Positions 10,470 through 21,900 of a stretch of DNA of 64,000 nt are shown here, piece after piece. The DNA is taken from contig JAQJZZ010000010.1 of NCBI GenBank assembly GCA_030077755.1, positions 930,001-994,000 on the forward strand, given 5' to 3'. The notes below the pieces were generated by a model. It worked only from the letters and a program-made list of their open reading frames with translations, was not told where the DNA came from and made no database searches. How positions within the stretch are numbered: the stretch's first letter is position 1; each line of letters opens with the position of its first letter. Source of the DNA: Filosporella fistucella (Eukaryota > Ascomycota > Leotiomycetes > Helotiales). A program made the position numbers and the translations under genes.

Positions 10470-11661
10470 ATGAAGTTCCAGACACCCTTCACCCTTGCCG
10501 CTGTGCTTAGCGTTGCATCAGGACATGCCATTTTCACCCAGCTGAAAGTTGGAAACACTTTGAATCGTATGTTCATTCGGATATTACAGAAGCTCCTGGT
10601 CTGACATTTTACAGCTGTCGGATCTGGTGTACGAGTACCCAACTACGATGGAGTAAGCATCCCCATATAGGAAATCAATAGTAGCTGATTCGGCCTACTG
10701 CTAGCCTATCACTGTCGTATCATCAAATGATATCGCATGCAACGGCGGTCCAAATCCAACAACTGCAACAAGCAAAATCATCGATGTAGAGGCGGGCTCG
10801 ACGGTCAAGGCAATTTGGCGTCACACCCTGATTTCTGGGCCAAACGATGTCATTGACGCCAGTCACAAGGTGCGACTCTAGAGCTTTTTGTCCAATCCAA
10901 TTTGCGGTACGCTCACGCCGTTTCTTCAGGGCCCCGTTATGGCGTACATGAAGAAAGTTGCCAATGCTGCCACCGACTCAGGCATTGGAGGTGGATGGTT
11001 CAAGATTTCGGAAGCGGGGTTAGCTGCTTGTAAGTCTGCTTGACTGAAGTTAGTGTTCACTTATCAATATTGCCTTTAGCTGGGAAGTGGGCCACAGAGA
11101 CGTTGGTAAGCAAAGCTTCTATTCCTTTACTGCTTGAAGGATTTTAGACTCATATAATTTTCAGATTGCCAACGCCGGTGAACAGTCAATCACCATTCCA
11201 GCTTGCATCGCACCGGGCCAATATCTTCTCAGAGCTGAGCTGATCGCTCTGCATGGAGGTGGGACATTCACTTCGATCTTAAAAAAACATTGACTTACAT
11301 TATCTCAGCTGGCTCCACGAATGGCGCACAGTTCTACGTAAGTTTGATCATCCAACTGTACCAAAGCTTTACTCATAGTTTCAGATGGAATGCGCTCAAA
11401 TAAATGTCACCGGTGGCACATCTGCGAAGACGCCCGCTACAGTTAGCTTGCCTGGTGCTTATAAGGTACACCCACCCCACACTTGAGAGGTCGCGACAGT
11501 TAGGAGCTAAGACGTATGTATAGGCAAATGATCCTGGAGTTCTTGTCAACATCTACGGAGCCCTGAAGAGCTACGTCATTCCAGGTATAGAAGCTACTTA
11601 CAATGTCTACAGATGTGTATGCTGACGTTGAACTTCAGGTCCACCCGTATTCTCTTGCTAG
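10470..11661 (+). CDS. AA9 lytic polysaccharide monooxygenase, 237 aa (ten exons)
   Basis: Secreted copper enzyme that oxidatively cleaves cellulose chains. Exons: 10470-10566, 10615-10652, 10705-10869, 10930-11029, 11080-11105, 11165-11258, 11309-11337, 11385-11465, 11524-11584, 11639-11661; the total is 714 nt and every junction keeps frame. Signal peptide [18 protein letters not shown] is followed by His19, which becomes the N-terminal copper-ligand histidine ([10 protein letters not shown]). The second histidine-brace residue lies in [14 protein letters not shown], and the axial tyrosine region is [16 protein letters not shown]. The end IPGPPVFSC is typical of AA9. There is no CBM1 or linker. 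Nine introns in 0.7 kb of coding sequence is very dense compared with the AA9 gene next door, which has two. It lies at the left of a block of four cell-wall-degrading genes. Confidence 0.93.
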
Positions 11662-12515
11662 ATCTCGCATTTACTAAAGTGGAATGGGCGATATGGTGCT
11701 TTGGAATGCAGTCGATACTTATGAGGAAGAAGAACAACTACCGATCTTCACGTTGCACGAAGCTTAAACAGGAATCGTATTGCATTCATATTACAAATCT
11801 CAATTAAGAGCTTTAAGAATGTTCATTGTTCCTTCAGATTTCAATCATGTATTATTGTCGTGTGTGTAAATCTGCTGCGAAGATGACTGATTGAAGCCGG
11901 ATTGAAGATTTTGTTGCTCAAGTCGCTGTGATGGTCTCATTCCCGGAGTCCCGGACATGTTTCATCAGGAAAGTAGGACTCGCTCTCAGAGTTTCACACA
12001 TCACAGTATGCTGTACTCCGATCAACTTTTCTACATCAAATATGCCGACTACTTGCCAATTACCTTGTCGCACAATATATATCTTGGATGCTCTCACCTC
12101 TATGACTTGAACGATATTGAGTCCCTAGAGCAGAGAGCTGCTAACTAATTCCAGCTGGTGCCTGCACATATCCATCCTCATTTCCTAAACTTAAGAAATT
12201 AGCCTCGGACCGAAAGTTTCATAGATCTTACCGTCTTCTTTTATTACAATCTTGAAAACTGAACTGAACGCAAAGAGTTTTCTGTTATCATTTAAGAATT
12301 TTTCAATTTGATACAGAGAATGTTTGAAGTATATACAGCTATGAATCAATATCTGAGAGAAAGGACAGTAGTGACTTGTATCTATAATGAATGTCCTCAA
12401 CATTCCCTCTCAGAGTCCCAGCAGGGAAAGGCATATTCTACCTGTCCCCATGGACCCTATTAAGAACGTTCTTATATTACTGAATAAAGTCCAACCTCTA
12501 CTTGGCTGTATCGGA
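11662..12515. other. Gap between the convergent AA9 genes
   Basis: Holds the 3' flanks of two convergently transcribed AA9 genes. Nothing else is seen; it is AT-rich with short chance frames only. Confidence 0.6.
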
Positions 12516-13280
12516 CTAACAAGTTGCAACAGCTGGGCCAGGGACAGTATAACTTGTGAAACCGGAATAGATGTTGACAGTGTATCCTGGATCAGTGTCT
12601 TTGAACGCTCCCGGGATAGCAACTTTGGTTCCTTTGATACCACTTCCTCCTCCAGTTACAGCAACTTGAGCACAAGAGATGTAGAATTGAGGGGTTCCGG
12701 CGGGCCATGGGTTGTGGATTGCGAGAGACTGGATGCGAACAAGATATTCGCCGGCAGGAACGCAAGAAGGAATTGTGATATCGTAAGCAGCTGTTTTGAA
12801 TTAGACAACATCTCATTGATTGATATTCAAGAAGAGCATACCTTGCATATCCCAAGTTCCGCCCGGGAAAGTGGGACCAATATCGAGAATCTTAAACCAC
12901 ACATCTCCAGCACCATCAAACTCGGCAGCAGTGGTAGTGGCTTTTGCCATATACACTGAAATAGGGCCTTGATGGTAGACTGTGGTGTCTAGGCCAAACG
13001 TGATCTTCGAACCAGCTGCCACGGAAAGAGTTGCAGTTCCTGCTCCACTCTCACCACCAGCGTTGCATCGCAGGTCATTACTGGTCAGGTCTGTGACTGG
13101 AGAGTTGCCATTGGTGTTCTTGCGGATATTTGTGTATGCTGCTTGAGCGTTGAGCGTTTGAAAAATATCTAGGCTTGTCAGTAGGTGACTGGGAGGAAGC
13201 AAGATTCTCGACGACTGACAGTGAGATGAAACTTGAGTAGCCATGGCCAGGAGAGCCGCACATGTAGTGAATGATTTCAT
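12516..13280 (-). CDS. AA9 lytic polysaccharide monooxygenase, 220 aa (three exons)
   Basis: Second secreted cellulose-active copper monooxygenase, convergent with the AA9 at 10470-11661. Minus-strand exons are 13220-13280, 12842-13168 and 12516-12790 (663 nt). Signal peptide [19 protein letters not shown] is followed by His20 ([10 protein letters not shown]), the mature N-terminal copper ligand; its neighbouring Tyr codon is split by intron 1. The second brace histidine is in [17 protein letters not shown]. The axial tyrosine segment is [19 protein letters not shown], and the C-terminus is [10 protein letters not shown]. There is no CBM1. The first donor is GTCAGT, a less common form. Sequence and intron pattern differ enough from the other AA9 that a recent tandem duplication is unlikely. 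Confidence 0.93.
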
Positions 13281-15702
13281 GGTGACAGTACTCGAAAATT
13301 TGTATCTACAGGAGAAGTGAAGTGAATACTGTTGTATGGAGTTCAACTGCTGTGCTGCAAACTCGCAGTAAGCATTACATTTCGTTCTCTTTATACTTTA
13401 TACTATACTCTACCCCGTTCTACGCATGATCAACGTCTTACCAGACTCCTCTATCCAAGATAAATGGTATACAGCTTACCGTATCAAGCTGAGTGATGTA
13501 GTGAAAACGAAACCCCAGCAACCTGAAGATCGACACACATAATTTGCATTCCATAAGTAGTGTTTTAATGTCAGGCAGACACAGCTTTGTTCTAACACTG
13601 ACGCTGAAGTTTGGTTTGTTGAAGGTTGATATGCTATACCCTTCTAAGAGCAAGGGGTTGTATCAGAATCGAACTACTTCGCCTCCGACCAATATATTGA
13701 CTGCAGTTGCAACGAATAGAAGAGATGACGGGTAGGTAAATTGGAGACTGAATAGTGAAATTGAAATAGATGAGTAGGTTGGCATTCGTCATAATTTCGA
13801 GTCACCCGAAATGATGTTTTGACAACAGACGGCTTCAGCTTGATGCCTTGCTTGCCGTGGAATTATACCTTTACCTGCTTACAACAATCAAAATCAGCAC
13901 AAAGATAGAACTCCACGCAGTCAAATTATCTCTCATCCTCAAATCTGCAGTAAGATTGCGCCATTGGATAATCAACCCCGGATTCGCAGCACATCATTGT
14001 CCCCGGATTCCTTCGGGATTGAGCATCCGGCATTTGGTCGATCGCTCACGTGTTTCGAGAAGGACGGGCATACGGGCCGTCCCTCGTATGTCTTTACTCG
14101 ATTCTTGTGAATAGAGCAGTCGGAGCCCCCACGCTTGTCGGCTGATGCTTTATTGATCTCGTGGGGCTGTGAGGCTCGTACGTGCAGCTGTAGAAGAAAC
14201 GATTGCACACGTCGAAAACATCAGATATCCCAAATCTCTTGGGCCAATTCGTAGAATGAAAGACGCTGAGGTGTGGTACAGATATAACACAATCGTTGAG
14301 TTGAGGATTTCTTTGAGGTTCAACAACATTATTCTTTGGCGTCAAATCAGAGTCCGCCCACTTCAAAATCTGTCTATTTAGTTCTGCTTTATTTAACCCC
14401 CATCCAAGCGAGGTCAAGCCATTTTTTCAGGGGCATTGAGAAATGCCGAAGCGAGGCTACCCCTGAATAGACGTATGCCGGATAAAGTTCAACTCCCACC
14501 ACCCTTCATCTCCTCTTTCTCCACGAATGTCATGATAGTTCTCCAACCCCTCCATCTTCTCCGCAACACCTGAGCAAGCCACGATGGTCACTCTCTACCG
14601 CTTACGGATGCCTAATTGTGTTTCCGAGGTGGTGGGCCCAAACAATATACTTTCGGTCGATAAGGCCGAGGACAGGATGCAATCGCATGTCTAGTCATTT
14701 CAGGGCCGTAAGATCTCGTTTCACTTATGGAGAAGTATCTCAGGATATGGATTTATTGAGGTCCTGAATTTGAGGTTATGCTCAGTAACGGGATGGATTT
14801 GATTTTCTCCTCTGCTCGACTCTGAACAGCTTGGACATCCGCAAGTGCTTTATCAGACCAGACTATCTATTTATCCTCAAACACGACTTCTTCAGCATTC
14901 CCACTATCAATTCTTACATTAGATCTAGAATTCGGAGCGGGGAAACATTCGTCCCATGGTTTAGCAAGTGACCTTGCAGGACTTGTGGAGTTTGTCACCC
15001 AGACTCTCTTGGGCTCGCGAGGCTGCAATCTATTCCACACTTGTCTTCAACCCCCGATTCCTCCGCTACTGATTTAGAGATCTTTCAGTCACTTGCCCAT
15101 GGTGACATGGCTGCAGCTCATCATAAGATGTGATAAAACCAGCGTCGGACCGCATGTCCCTAGTTTCCTGGGGCCGTCGGTGGAGAAAACCCTATCTCGA
15201 ATTTTCGATCATGGGGATTATTTTGGCTCTAGCCATGTACGGGCAGTGTTCCGAGGGGGAGGCTGCTTTCTTATGGTGATTTCTATGCCCCATATGAGAA
15301 CTCTGATGTTATAATAGAACTTGCTAAGGTTGACTCGCCGTGCCTATATTGGTCTCATTGGGTGAGTCTCTTGGAAGTGGCGTCTTCATGGGACTTCACT
15401 TGCATGCTTTCGTCTCCCGAAATCCACTTTCGCTCCACGTCCACCAGTCAAGGGCGTAAAGTACCTGCCAAGTCATCAGAACCATAGCTTGACCTTAGAA
15501 ATACATCTTCGAGTTTGTCTTCTTCTCAGGCTATTCGGAATGTCTGGCAAGGCGGCCATGATGTTCCGATAGCTCGGAGATTCATATTCTGGGGCTGAGA
15601 GAGGCGATTCTACATTCTTATAAAGCTCATCCCCCGGACCCCTCTATCTCTCTTCTTAGACTACCATCCTAAGTTCCTCTTCTTACATCTTCGACATTCA
15701 AT
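13281..15702. other. Gene-poor stretch between AA9 and GH6 genes
   Basis: About 2.4 kb. The left end is the promoter of the minus-strand AA9, with TATA-like sequence at about 13385-13410. The right end is the GH6 promoter. No coding frame with a recognisable product lies between them. Confidence 0.5.
15619..15637 (+). promoter_or_regulatory. TATA box and CreA-like core of the GH6 gene
   Basis: A TATAAA at 15619-15624 lies 84 bp before the GH6 start codon, a normal fungal spacing. It is followed at 15632-15637 by CCCCGG, which fits the reverse complement of the carbon-repressor CreA core SYGGRG. The TATA call is reasonable; the CreA core is short and is only suggested by the nature of the gene. 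Confidence 0.4.
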
Positions 15703-17283
15703 ATGGGTATCAAGAACATTCTTTTCGCTGCTGCAGCCCTTGCACCAGTTGCATTGGCCCAGCAGTCTGCTTGGGGACAATGTAAGTTAGACCACACTCA
15801 TTTTGAAGAACCGAATTAATGTATCGCAGGTGGAGGAATTGGCTGGACAGGAGCAACTACTTGCGTGTCAGGATATGTTTGTGTAGCCCAGAGTGGTAAC
15901 TTGTACTATTCCCAATGTATTCCTGGCACTGCTGCTCCTGGCTCGACATCCACCACTGCCGCTGCTACTTCGACAAAAGCATCCAGCACAGGTAGCTCTA
16001 CCAAAGCTTCAAGCACAAGCACAAGCAAGGCCGGCACTACTACAGCCTCACCTACCACAAGTGCCGCTGGTGGTGGAACCACGGTGGCTGCTTCAGGCAA
16101 CCCATTCTCGGGTGTTGCCCTGTATGCAAACCCATACTATGCTTCTGAAATTTCGACTTCGGCCATCCCTTCATTGACAGGTGCGATGGCCACCAAAGCG
16201 GCAGCCGTTGCTAAGGTCCCAACTTTCGTTTGGCTGTGAGTGAATTCCCAGCAATGCGATAAAATACGAGACTGACATTCTTGGCAGCGACACCATGTCT
16301 AAAGTTCCATTGATGGGCACGTTCCTCGCCAACATCAGAGCCTTGAACAAGGCCGGTGCGAACCCACCTGTTGCTGGTACTTTCGTCGTCTACGATCTCC
16401 CCGATAGAGATTGTGCTGCTCTTGCTTCTAACGGAGAGTACTCCATCGCCAACAACGGTCTTAACAACTACAAGCTATACATCGATGCCATCAGGGCCCT
16501 CCTTGTCACCTACTCTGATGTGAAGACCATCCTCGTCATTGGTGAGTGAACCCCGCGATCAGTTGTATTCTTGAACTCCGCTAAACAGTGAATCTTCCAG
16601 AGCCTGATTCCCTCGCAAACATGGTGACCAACCTCAACGTCGCTAAATGCTCGAATGCTGCTGCTTCATACAAGGCCGGCGTTGAGTACGCCATCTCGCA
16701 ACTCAACTTGCCAAATGTTGCCATGTACCTCGATGCTGGCCACGCTGGATGGTTGGGATGGGCCGCAAACATTGGTCCAGCAGCAACGCTCTTCGCTGAA
16801 GTTTACAAGGCAGCTGGAAGCCCAGCCGCGGTTCGTGGCCTTGCCACCAACGTTGCTAACTACAATGCATGGAGCGTCACAACATGTGCTTCTTACACTC
16901 AAGGTGACGCCAACTGCGATGAGAAGAAATACATCAACGCCTTGGCTCCTCTCCTTACCGCAGCCGGTTTCCCAGCTCACTTCATCATGGACACCAGCCG
17001 TAACGGTGTTCAGCCAACAGCTCAACAAGCATGGGGCGATTGGTGCAACGTCATCGGCACTGGTTTCGGTGTCCGACCTACTACCAACACTGGTGATGCT
17101 CTTCAAGATGCCTTCGTCTGGATCAAGCCAGGTGGAGAGTGTGATGGCACTTCCGATACCACTGCCGTCAGATATGATGCTCACTGTGGCCTTGCTGATG
17201 CTCTCAAGCCTGCTCCTGAGGCTGGTACTTGGTTCGAGGCTTACTTCGAGCAATTGTTGACCAACGCCAACCCAAGCTTTTAA
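15703..17283 (+). CDS. GH6 cellobiohydrolase with N-terminal CBM1, 473 aa
   Basis: Secreted processive exoglucanase (Cel6A/CBHII type) that releases cellobiose from the non-reducing end of cellulose. Exons are 15703-15781, 15830-16235, 16288-16541 and 16601-17283 (1422 nt). A 19-residue signal peptide (MGIKNILFAAAALAPVALA) is followed by a CBM1 (QSAWGQCGGIGWTGATTC and VSGYVCVAQSGNLYYSQC, residues about 20-59), then a Ser/Thr/Ala linker to about residue 115, then the GH6 domain. The catalytic-acid motif DLPDRDC is present, with the key Asp at 203 (equivalent to D221 of Trichoderma Cel6A). MYLDAGHAGWLGW and WIKPGGECDGTSD are GH6 signatures. It sits between the AA9 pair and the GH131 gene, a natural set for cellulose breakdown. 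Confidence 0.97.
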
Positions 17284-18218
17284 ATGCTCGTGGAAAAGGG
17301 TTATTCTAGGCAAGGGTCACTTTTTGGAAACTGAAGGTCAACTTGGGTTAAAAAAATTCTTTGTATATATGACACTGGGTACCAAAATATTTGTACATAC
17401 CATTATATTCAGTATATATATTCTTCCACTTCCGCTGCCGCGCAAAGATGTTGTTGAATGTTCGAGGATCTGTGTTGACATTGAATCATGCTTGACTGTC
17501 CGCACCAAAATCAACTTCTTGGGAGATCGAATCTACAACTAAAACTTCACATCATATACCTGCCATAATTTTAGTAGAAATGGCATATCAAGTCGTCACA
17601 AAATCAAATCCAACTTCCGACAGGTCGTTCAAATATCGTTGTAAGCCTCCACGCCGCAGACCTTGGCGACCCAAGATTCTGGTCAAGCTACGCAGATAAT
17701 CAATTTTAATGTATGCTTCGGGTCTCAGCCGATTCAATCTATCAGGCTCATTCATTGCATCACGATGTCAGATGTCCTCCCCGTCGCAATTCCTCCAGAG
17801 TAACTCAAATATCTGAGCCTAATATCATGGGGCACTGAAGATGGAATGATCTATTAAGAGGGCATTTCTATATGAAGTTGTCTTGGACAGACCTCCTCTC
17901 GCCTATGAATTGCCTCAATTGATTGCAAACAGGCATTCCCCATATTACCTAGACCTCGTGTGGGGATTCAGCCACAGGATATGGTACATTATCGATGTAC
18001 CTGCTGCAAGGTATAATCTGCCAGAATGCTACAGCAATATACTCTGAGTAATAAAATCTTTTATTGAAGCAAGGCAAATGATCATTCAATCAATCCTTGG
18101 CCTTGGGTATAGTGGGGTTCGTAGTGAAGTAGAGCCCATATAATAACAGACGTTGCCCGCAATATTGTCAGCGAATTTAAACATCTTTCTGCACTCCCTG
18201 TACATATTTTTTGTTATC
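17284..18218. other. Gap between GH6 and GH131 genes
   Basis: GH6 3' flank followed by the GH131 upstream region. GTGGGG at about 18112-18117 fits the CreA core SYGGRG but may be chance. No gene seen. Confidence 0.5.
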
Positions 18219-19289
18219 ATGTTTTCTTCTCTGTTGACCGTGAGCTCCCTACTGAGTGCAGTGTCGGGTACGATCCAAGTGTCCCCTCGAGTCTAACACG
18301 ATCCTAACAATGCCTAGGTGCGATCTTGTGGGATGGCCGCTTCTCCGCCAATTCCATGTCCACAATTAGCAGCTGTAGTTGTCCCAGACTCCGCGATGTT
18401 AGCAATACTGACATATTGTTCAAGGGAGTTGGTCAAATCAAGCTGGCCCATACCAATTCTACATTCATGGGACAGGGGCAATATCGAAATACATCTCAAC
18501 ATCCGCGGCCTACAAGAATCCTGCAGCTAGCGATGAGTTGGGATTGAAGCTGACCATCGATAACACTGCGAAATGGAATTCTGACATGTTAAGAACTGAA
18601 TTGATCCCACAGACGACTGCAGCAATAAACAAGGGCAAGGTGTTTTATCACTTCAGCGTCAAACACACGGCAGTTAATCCTCCCAGTCCACAATATGAAC
18701 ATCAAGTCTGCTTCTTGTGAGATCTACCAATACCCGAATCAAGAAGAAGCTGACATCAATTCAGTGAATCACATTTCACCGAGTTGAAATTTGGATGGAT
18801 CAGTGAGTGACCCTCCAAGTGTGTAGTGATTCAATAACTGATGATCAAAGACGGGAATGCAAGCCCCTCACCAGACCCGATGCTCAGATGGGTAGTTGGA
18901 GGATCATCCAAATGGGCTGTGAACTTCACTGCAGATGGTACGTTCAATTGATGATATCATTTGCCATAGGTGATTGACATCGTTAGTATGGCACAATATT
19001 GCGTATGGCATCGACTTCGGCGCCGGAAGCGTTACATTTTACCACTCCACAGGAGCAGATCCCTTGGTGCAGACAGCAGGACCATTCACAGCAAGCACAT
19101 CATCTGTATGTTCAATCTAACCGGTCTCAAAGAATAACTAATAAGGTATAGAATGGAGCGGATTGGCACTTGGGAGTACTTAGACTACCTCGCTCAGGAC
19201 AAACAGACACAGGACCTGAAGACTGGTATTACAGCGGAGTTTATATTGAGAGTGGCACCTTGACCACTTCAGTTGCTGGGCCTTCATAG
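18219..19289 (+). CDS. GH131 beta-glucanase, 259 aa (seven exons)
   Basis: Secreted glycoside hydrolase of family 131, a fungal and oomycete family acting on beta-1,3/1,4/1,6-glucans. Exons: 18219-18267, 18318-18374, 18425-18716, 18765-18802, 18851-18937, 18987-19105, 19152-19289; 780 nt, all phases closing. Signal peptide MFSSLLTVSSLLSAVSG precedes AILWDGRFSAN. Family segments are SSWSWSNQAGPYQFYIHGTG (assembled across intron 2), YKNPA, LRTELIPQT, GKVFYHF, ESHFTELKFGWI, VWHNIAYGIDFGAG and DWYYSGVYIESGTLTTSVAGP, the last split by no intron. No CBM1 is attached. Intron 2 has a short acceptor context (TTCAAG) but is forced by an in-frame stop and by the family sequence. It is the right end of the cell-wall-degrading block. 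Confidence 0.9.
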
Positions 19290-20576
19290 AGAAACTCAGG
19301 GACTCGCATACAAACTGATCTACAGCTGCTGATCCGGGTGAAAGGGCAAGCAGTTGGGAGCTCATGGATTCGATGTAAACATAATTAGGCAAGCGGAATG
19401 TACGGAGGTACTTTCCTCGAAGGCTTCCCTGCATCTTCTAGACCACTTCGCACAAAACAGTTGCCCCGCGTTAAGCGGAACAATTGCAATTAAGCATAAA
19501 CACAAGCAAGACAAGATGTTTCAAATGAGGCGTAGATCCATTCTCAGGGTTTCCTTATGGGGACTTTGCCGCCGGCAATGCGGTGAGTGAAGAGCCGTGA
19601 ATTGTGGCATTGAAAGGGTGCGAAAGCAGGTGGAAGAATATGGGGCGGCGTTTGCTCTAGGATTCTAGAACTCTGGAACATTGCAACTCAAGGTACTGTA
19701 TCGAAGTTTCTGAAGTTATAAAATCACCTATTTGTACATTCCCGTGCCTCCGTTCATCAAACATTTCCATGTCGTTATGCTCTGAAAGCAAAGGAAGGTA
19801 CCTAGTCCAGACATTCCGGAATTTTCAACCCAACCGGAGGCAGTTCATCCGGTGGGGATTAAAATTTCCCAGCTGTGGCATTGCAGAAATCTGGGGCATG
19901 CATGGTACGTACAAGTACAAGCACAAGCACGTAGAATCGAGCTCTCATGCAAGGGCAAATCTGGTTCCCCTGATTTACCCCGCAATATTATCCACGTTTA
20001 GCACTTCTGATCTCACGCCCAGAATGCTTTGCGTGAGCCGACGTACAGCATGCCGTTTCTTTATCACAGAGGCGTCAGACAGAGCTGTGCTGTATACAGA
20101 CTGAGTATTGTGATGTTCATGTTGATAGTCACTTTAGCTCATCTCATTAGAGATACAATCCTCCTCATTGTATGTACAAGCACCATTCATGGCGGGCGCA
20201 AGAAAGTCCAATCTACCATGAGACCTGGTTTCCAATTGCCCCACACTGCTCTACACTCGTGTGCTGATCACTCAAATATGTTATCCGTTGTGCATCTCAG
20301 ATTACTGCGAGTCCCTAAAGACCATGGAAAGCCGCCCTTGCCATAGAGCAGTTACAAAAACGAATTCAGATGTGTCATACAGTCTAATGCACAACAAAGA
20401 TTCCTCGCGGTATTCGATAAAAATTCGTTACTCATGGGGCTGGACTTCATATTTTCTTCGTAACTATAGCATAAGAAAAAACAGTAATCACCGATGCCTA
20501 AGACGATATCAATAATATCGTCCAATGTCCTGTCCGTAACTCCCCAAGCCATATTGTGTGCCTTGTGAAAATCAAC
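19290..20576. other. Gene-poor stretch right of GH131
   Basis: No recognisable gene. A short hexamer-like run based on ACAAGT/ACAAGC lies near 19906-19930. The right end is the 3' flank of the minus-strand SRAP gene. Confidence 0.5.
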
Positions 20577-21900
20577 CTACTTCCCAAAGAAACTCGTAAT
20601 CTTCTGACTGCCTTTGTCTTTGCCAGCTGGCTTTGCTGGACTAGCAGTATGATTGGAAGTGGGATCTTTACTTCTTCGTGTTGATTTTGAGGGCGTAGCA
20701 GACTTCTTGGTTGGGCTAGAAATTTTTGGGATCTTCTCTAGAGGCTCCTCATCTGCTGGCACATCTTCCAATTCTCGTTTTACTCCATGATGTTCCTCTC
20801 CTTTCGGAACGGGCAGTGGCGCGTTATCTTCCGACCCATCATGATCCACAGTTTTTCTGTCCTCTATCTCCTCGTATTTGACCTGTACTTCCTCCTTCTG
20901 CTTCTTATGATCCTCCACTTCTGGCTGCTTCTGCTCGATCTTGGAAGCTCCCTTTGCGAAGAAGTTTGCAATATTCGACTTATTCTCGCTGCTTGCTACA
21001 GGTATGATGAAATTTGGAGAGTTATTTCCAACTTTACCGACCTCTTTGCTAACGGGATAGCACTCCAACTCGCCTTCAAATGGTCGCAACAGTTTCTGTA
21101 GCTCCTTTGACCAGGTAGAACGTTTTGGATCGAGCCAGGTTCGGATCTCCTCTGAGCCATTTTCTAGGATGACGGGCATACGGTCGTGGAGAAACTTCAG
21201 TTGCTTGTTGGAGTCAGTGGTTATGATTGTGTAAGTATAGTGTTTCTCGTCAGATCCTGCCCTAGCATCAGCAATCGTGGTTCTGCCCATAGCCAGAATT
21301 GCACACCTTCATATTGGACGCAATCCCAGAGGCCAGCTAAGCACATCAATTGCCCATCCTTTCGTTTAGTATAATGTGGCACCTTCTCTTTGCCCTTCTT
21401 CAGCCACTCGTAAAAGCCTTGGGCGATCACAATACAACGTTTCTTCTGCTTCATTGTAGTCCACATACCCTTGTTTTCAATCAGGGAGTCATCTCGACAG
21501 TTGATTGTCTTCATCATAGAGCCATAATCGGGATTGCGCTTCGTCCAGAATGGTATGAGCCCCCACTTCATTGACTGGAGCTTATATCGGACTTCTCCTT
21601 GACTTTCTTCTGGTATTTCCGTTGCGTCTTCCCCCACTGCTTGCCCCTCCCCTTTATGATGTCTTGTACCCGCACCCCAGTCAGGCGTATCTGCCCGGTA
21701 GACGATACCATGGTAGCCAGGCGCAAAATTGTAGGATTGGCGCGGTGCTTGATCACCATCGTCATCAGGTGCTTCGTCCACTTGCATGTGCTCGTTCTGA
21801 AGGTATGCTCTAACTTGGCTGGGCCGCTGTGCAATGTTAGCAACTTACTAAGATTTAATAAGTCTAGAAATACCAGGCCCAATGCATATCGACCGCACAT
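20577..21900 (-). CDS. SRAP/HMCES-type abasic-site DNA-protein crosslinking protein, 408 aa
   Basis: Orthologue of human HMCES and bacterial YedK, which covalently traps abasic sites in single-stranded DNA through Cys2. Minus-strand exons are 21874-21900, 21307-21826 and 20577-21256 (1227 nt). Exon 1 encodes MCGRYALGL, placing catalytic Cys2 after the initiator Met. Other active-site residues are visible: Asn118 in TINCRDD, Glu149 in AQGFYEW and His206 in LKFLHDRMPVIL. WGLIPFW is also conserved. Residues beyond about 260 form an acidic/basic disordered tail. It contains KSNIANFF and ends SQKITSFFGK; both resemble degenerate PCNA-interacting (PIP) motifs. The frame upstream of 21900 is leader sequence, since Cys2 must follow the Met. 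Confidence 0.93.

Noticed and set aside
16666..17313. 215-codon antisense frame over the GH6 gene
   Set aside because: Mirror of a strongly coding, codon-biased exon; the sense strand has clear GH6 motifs.
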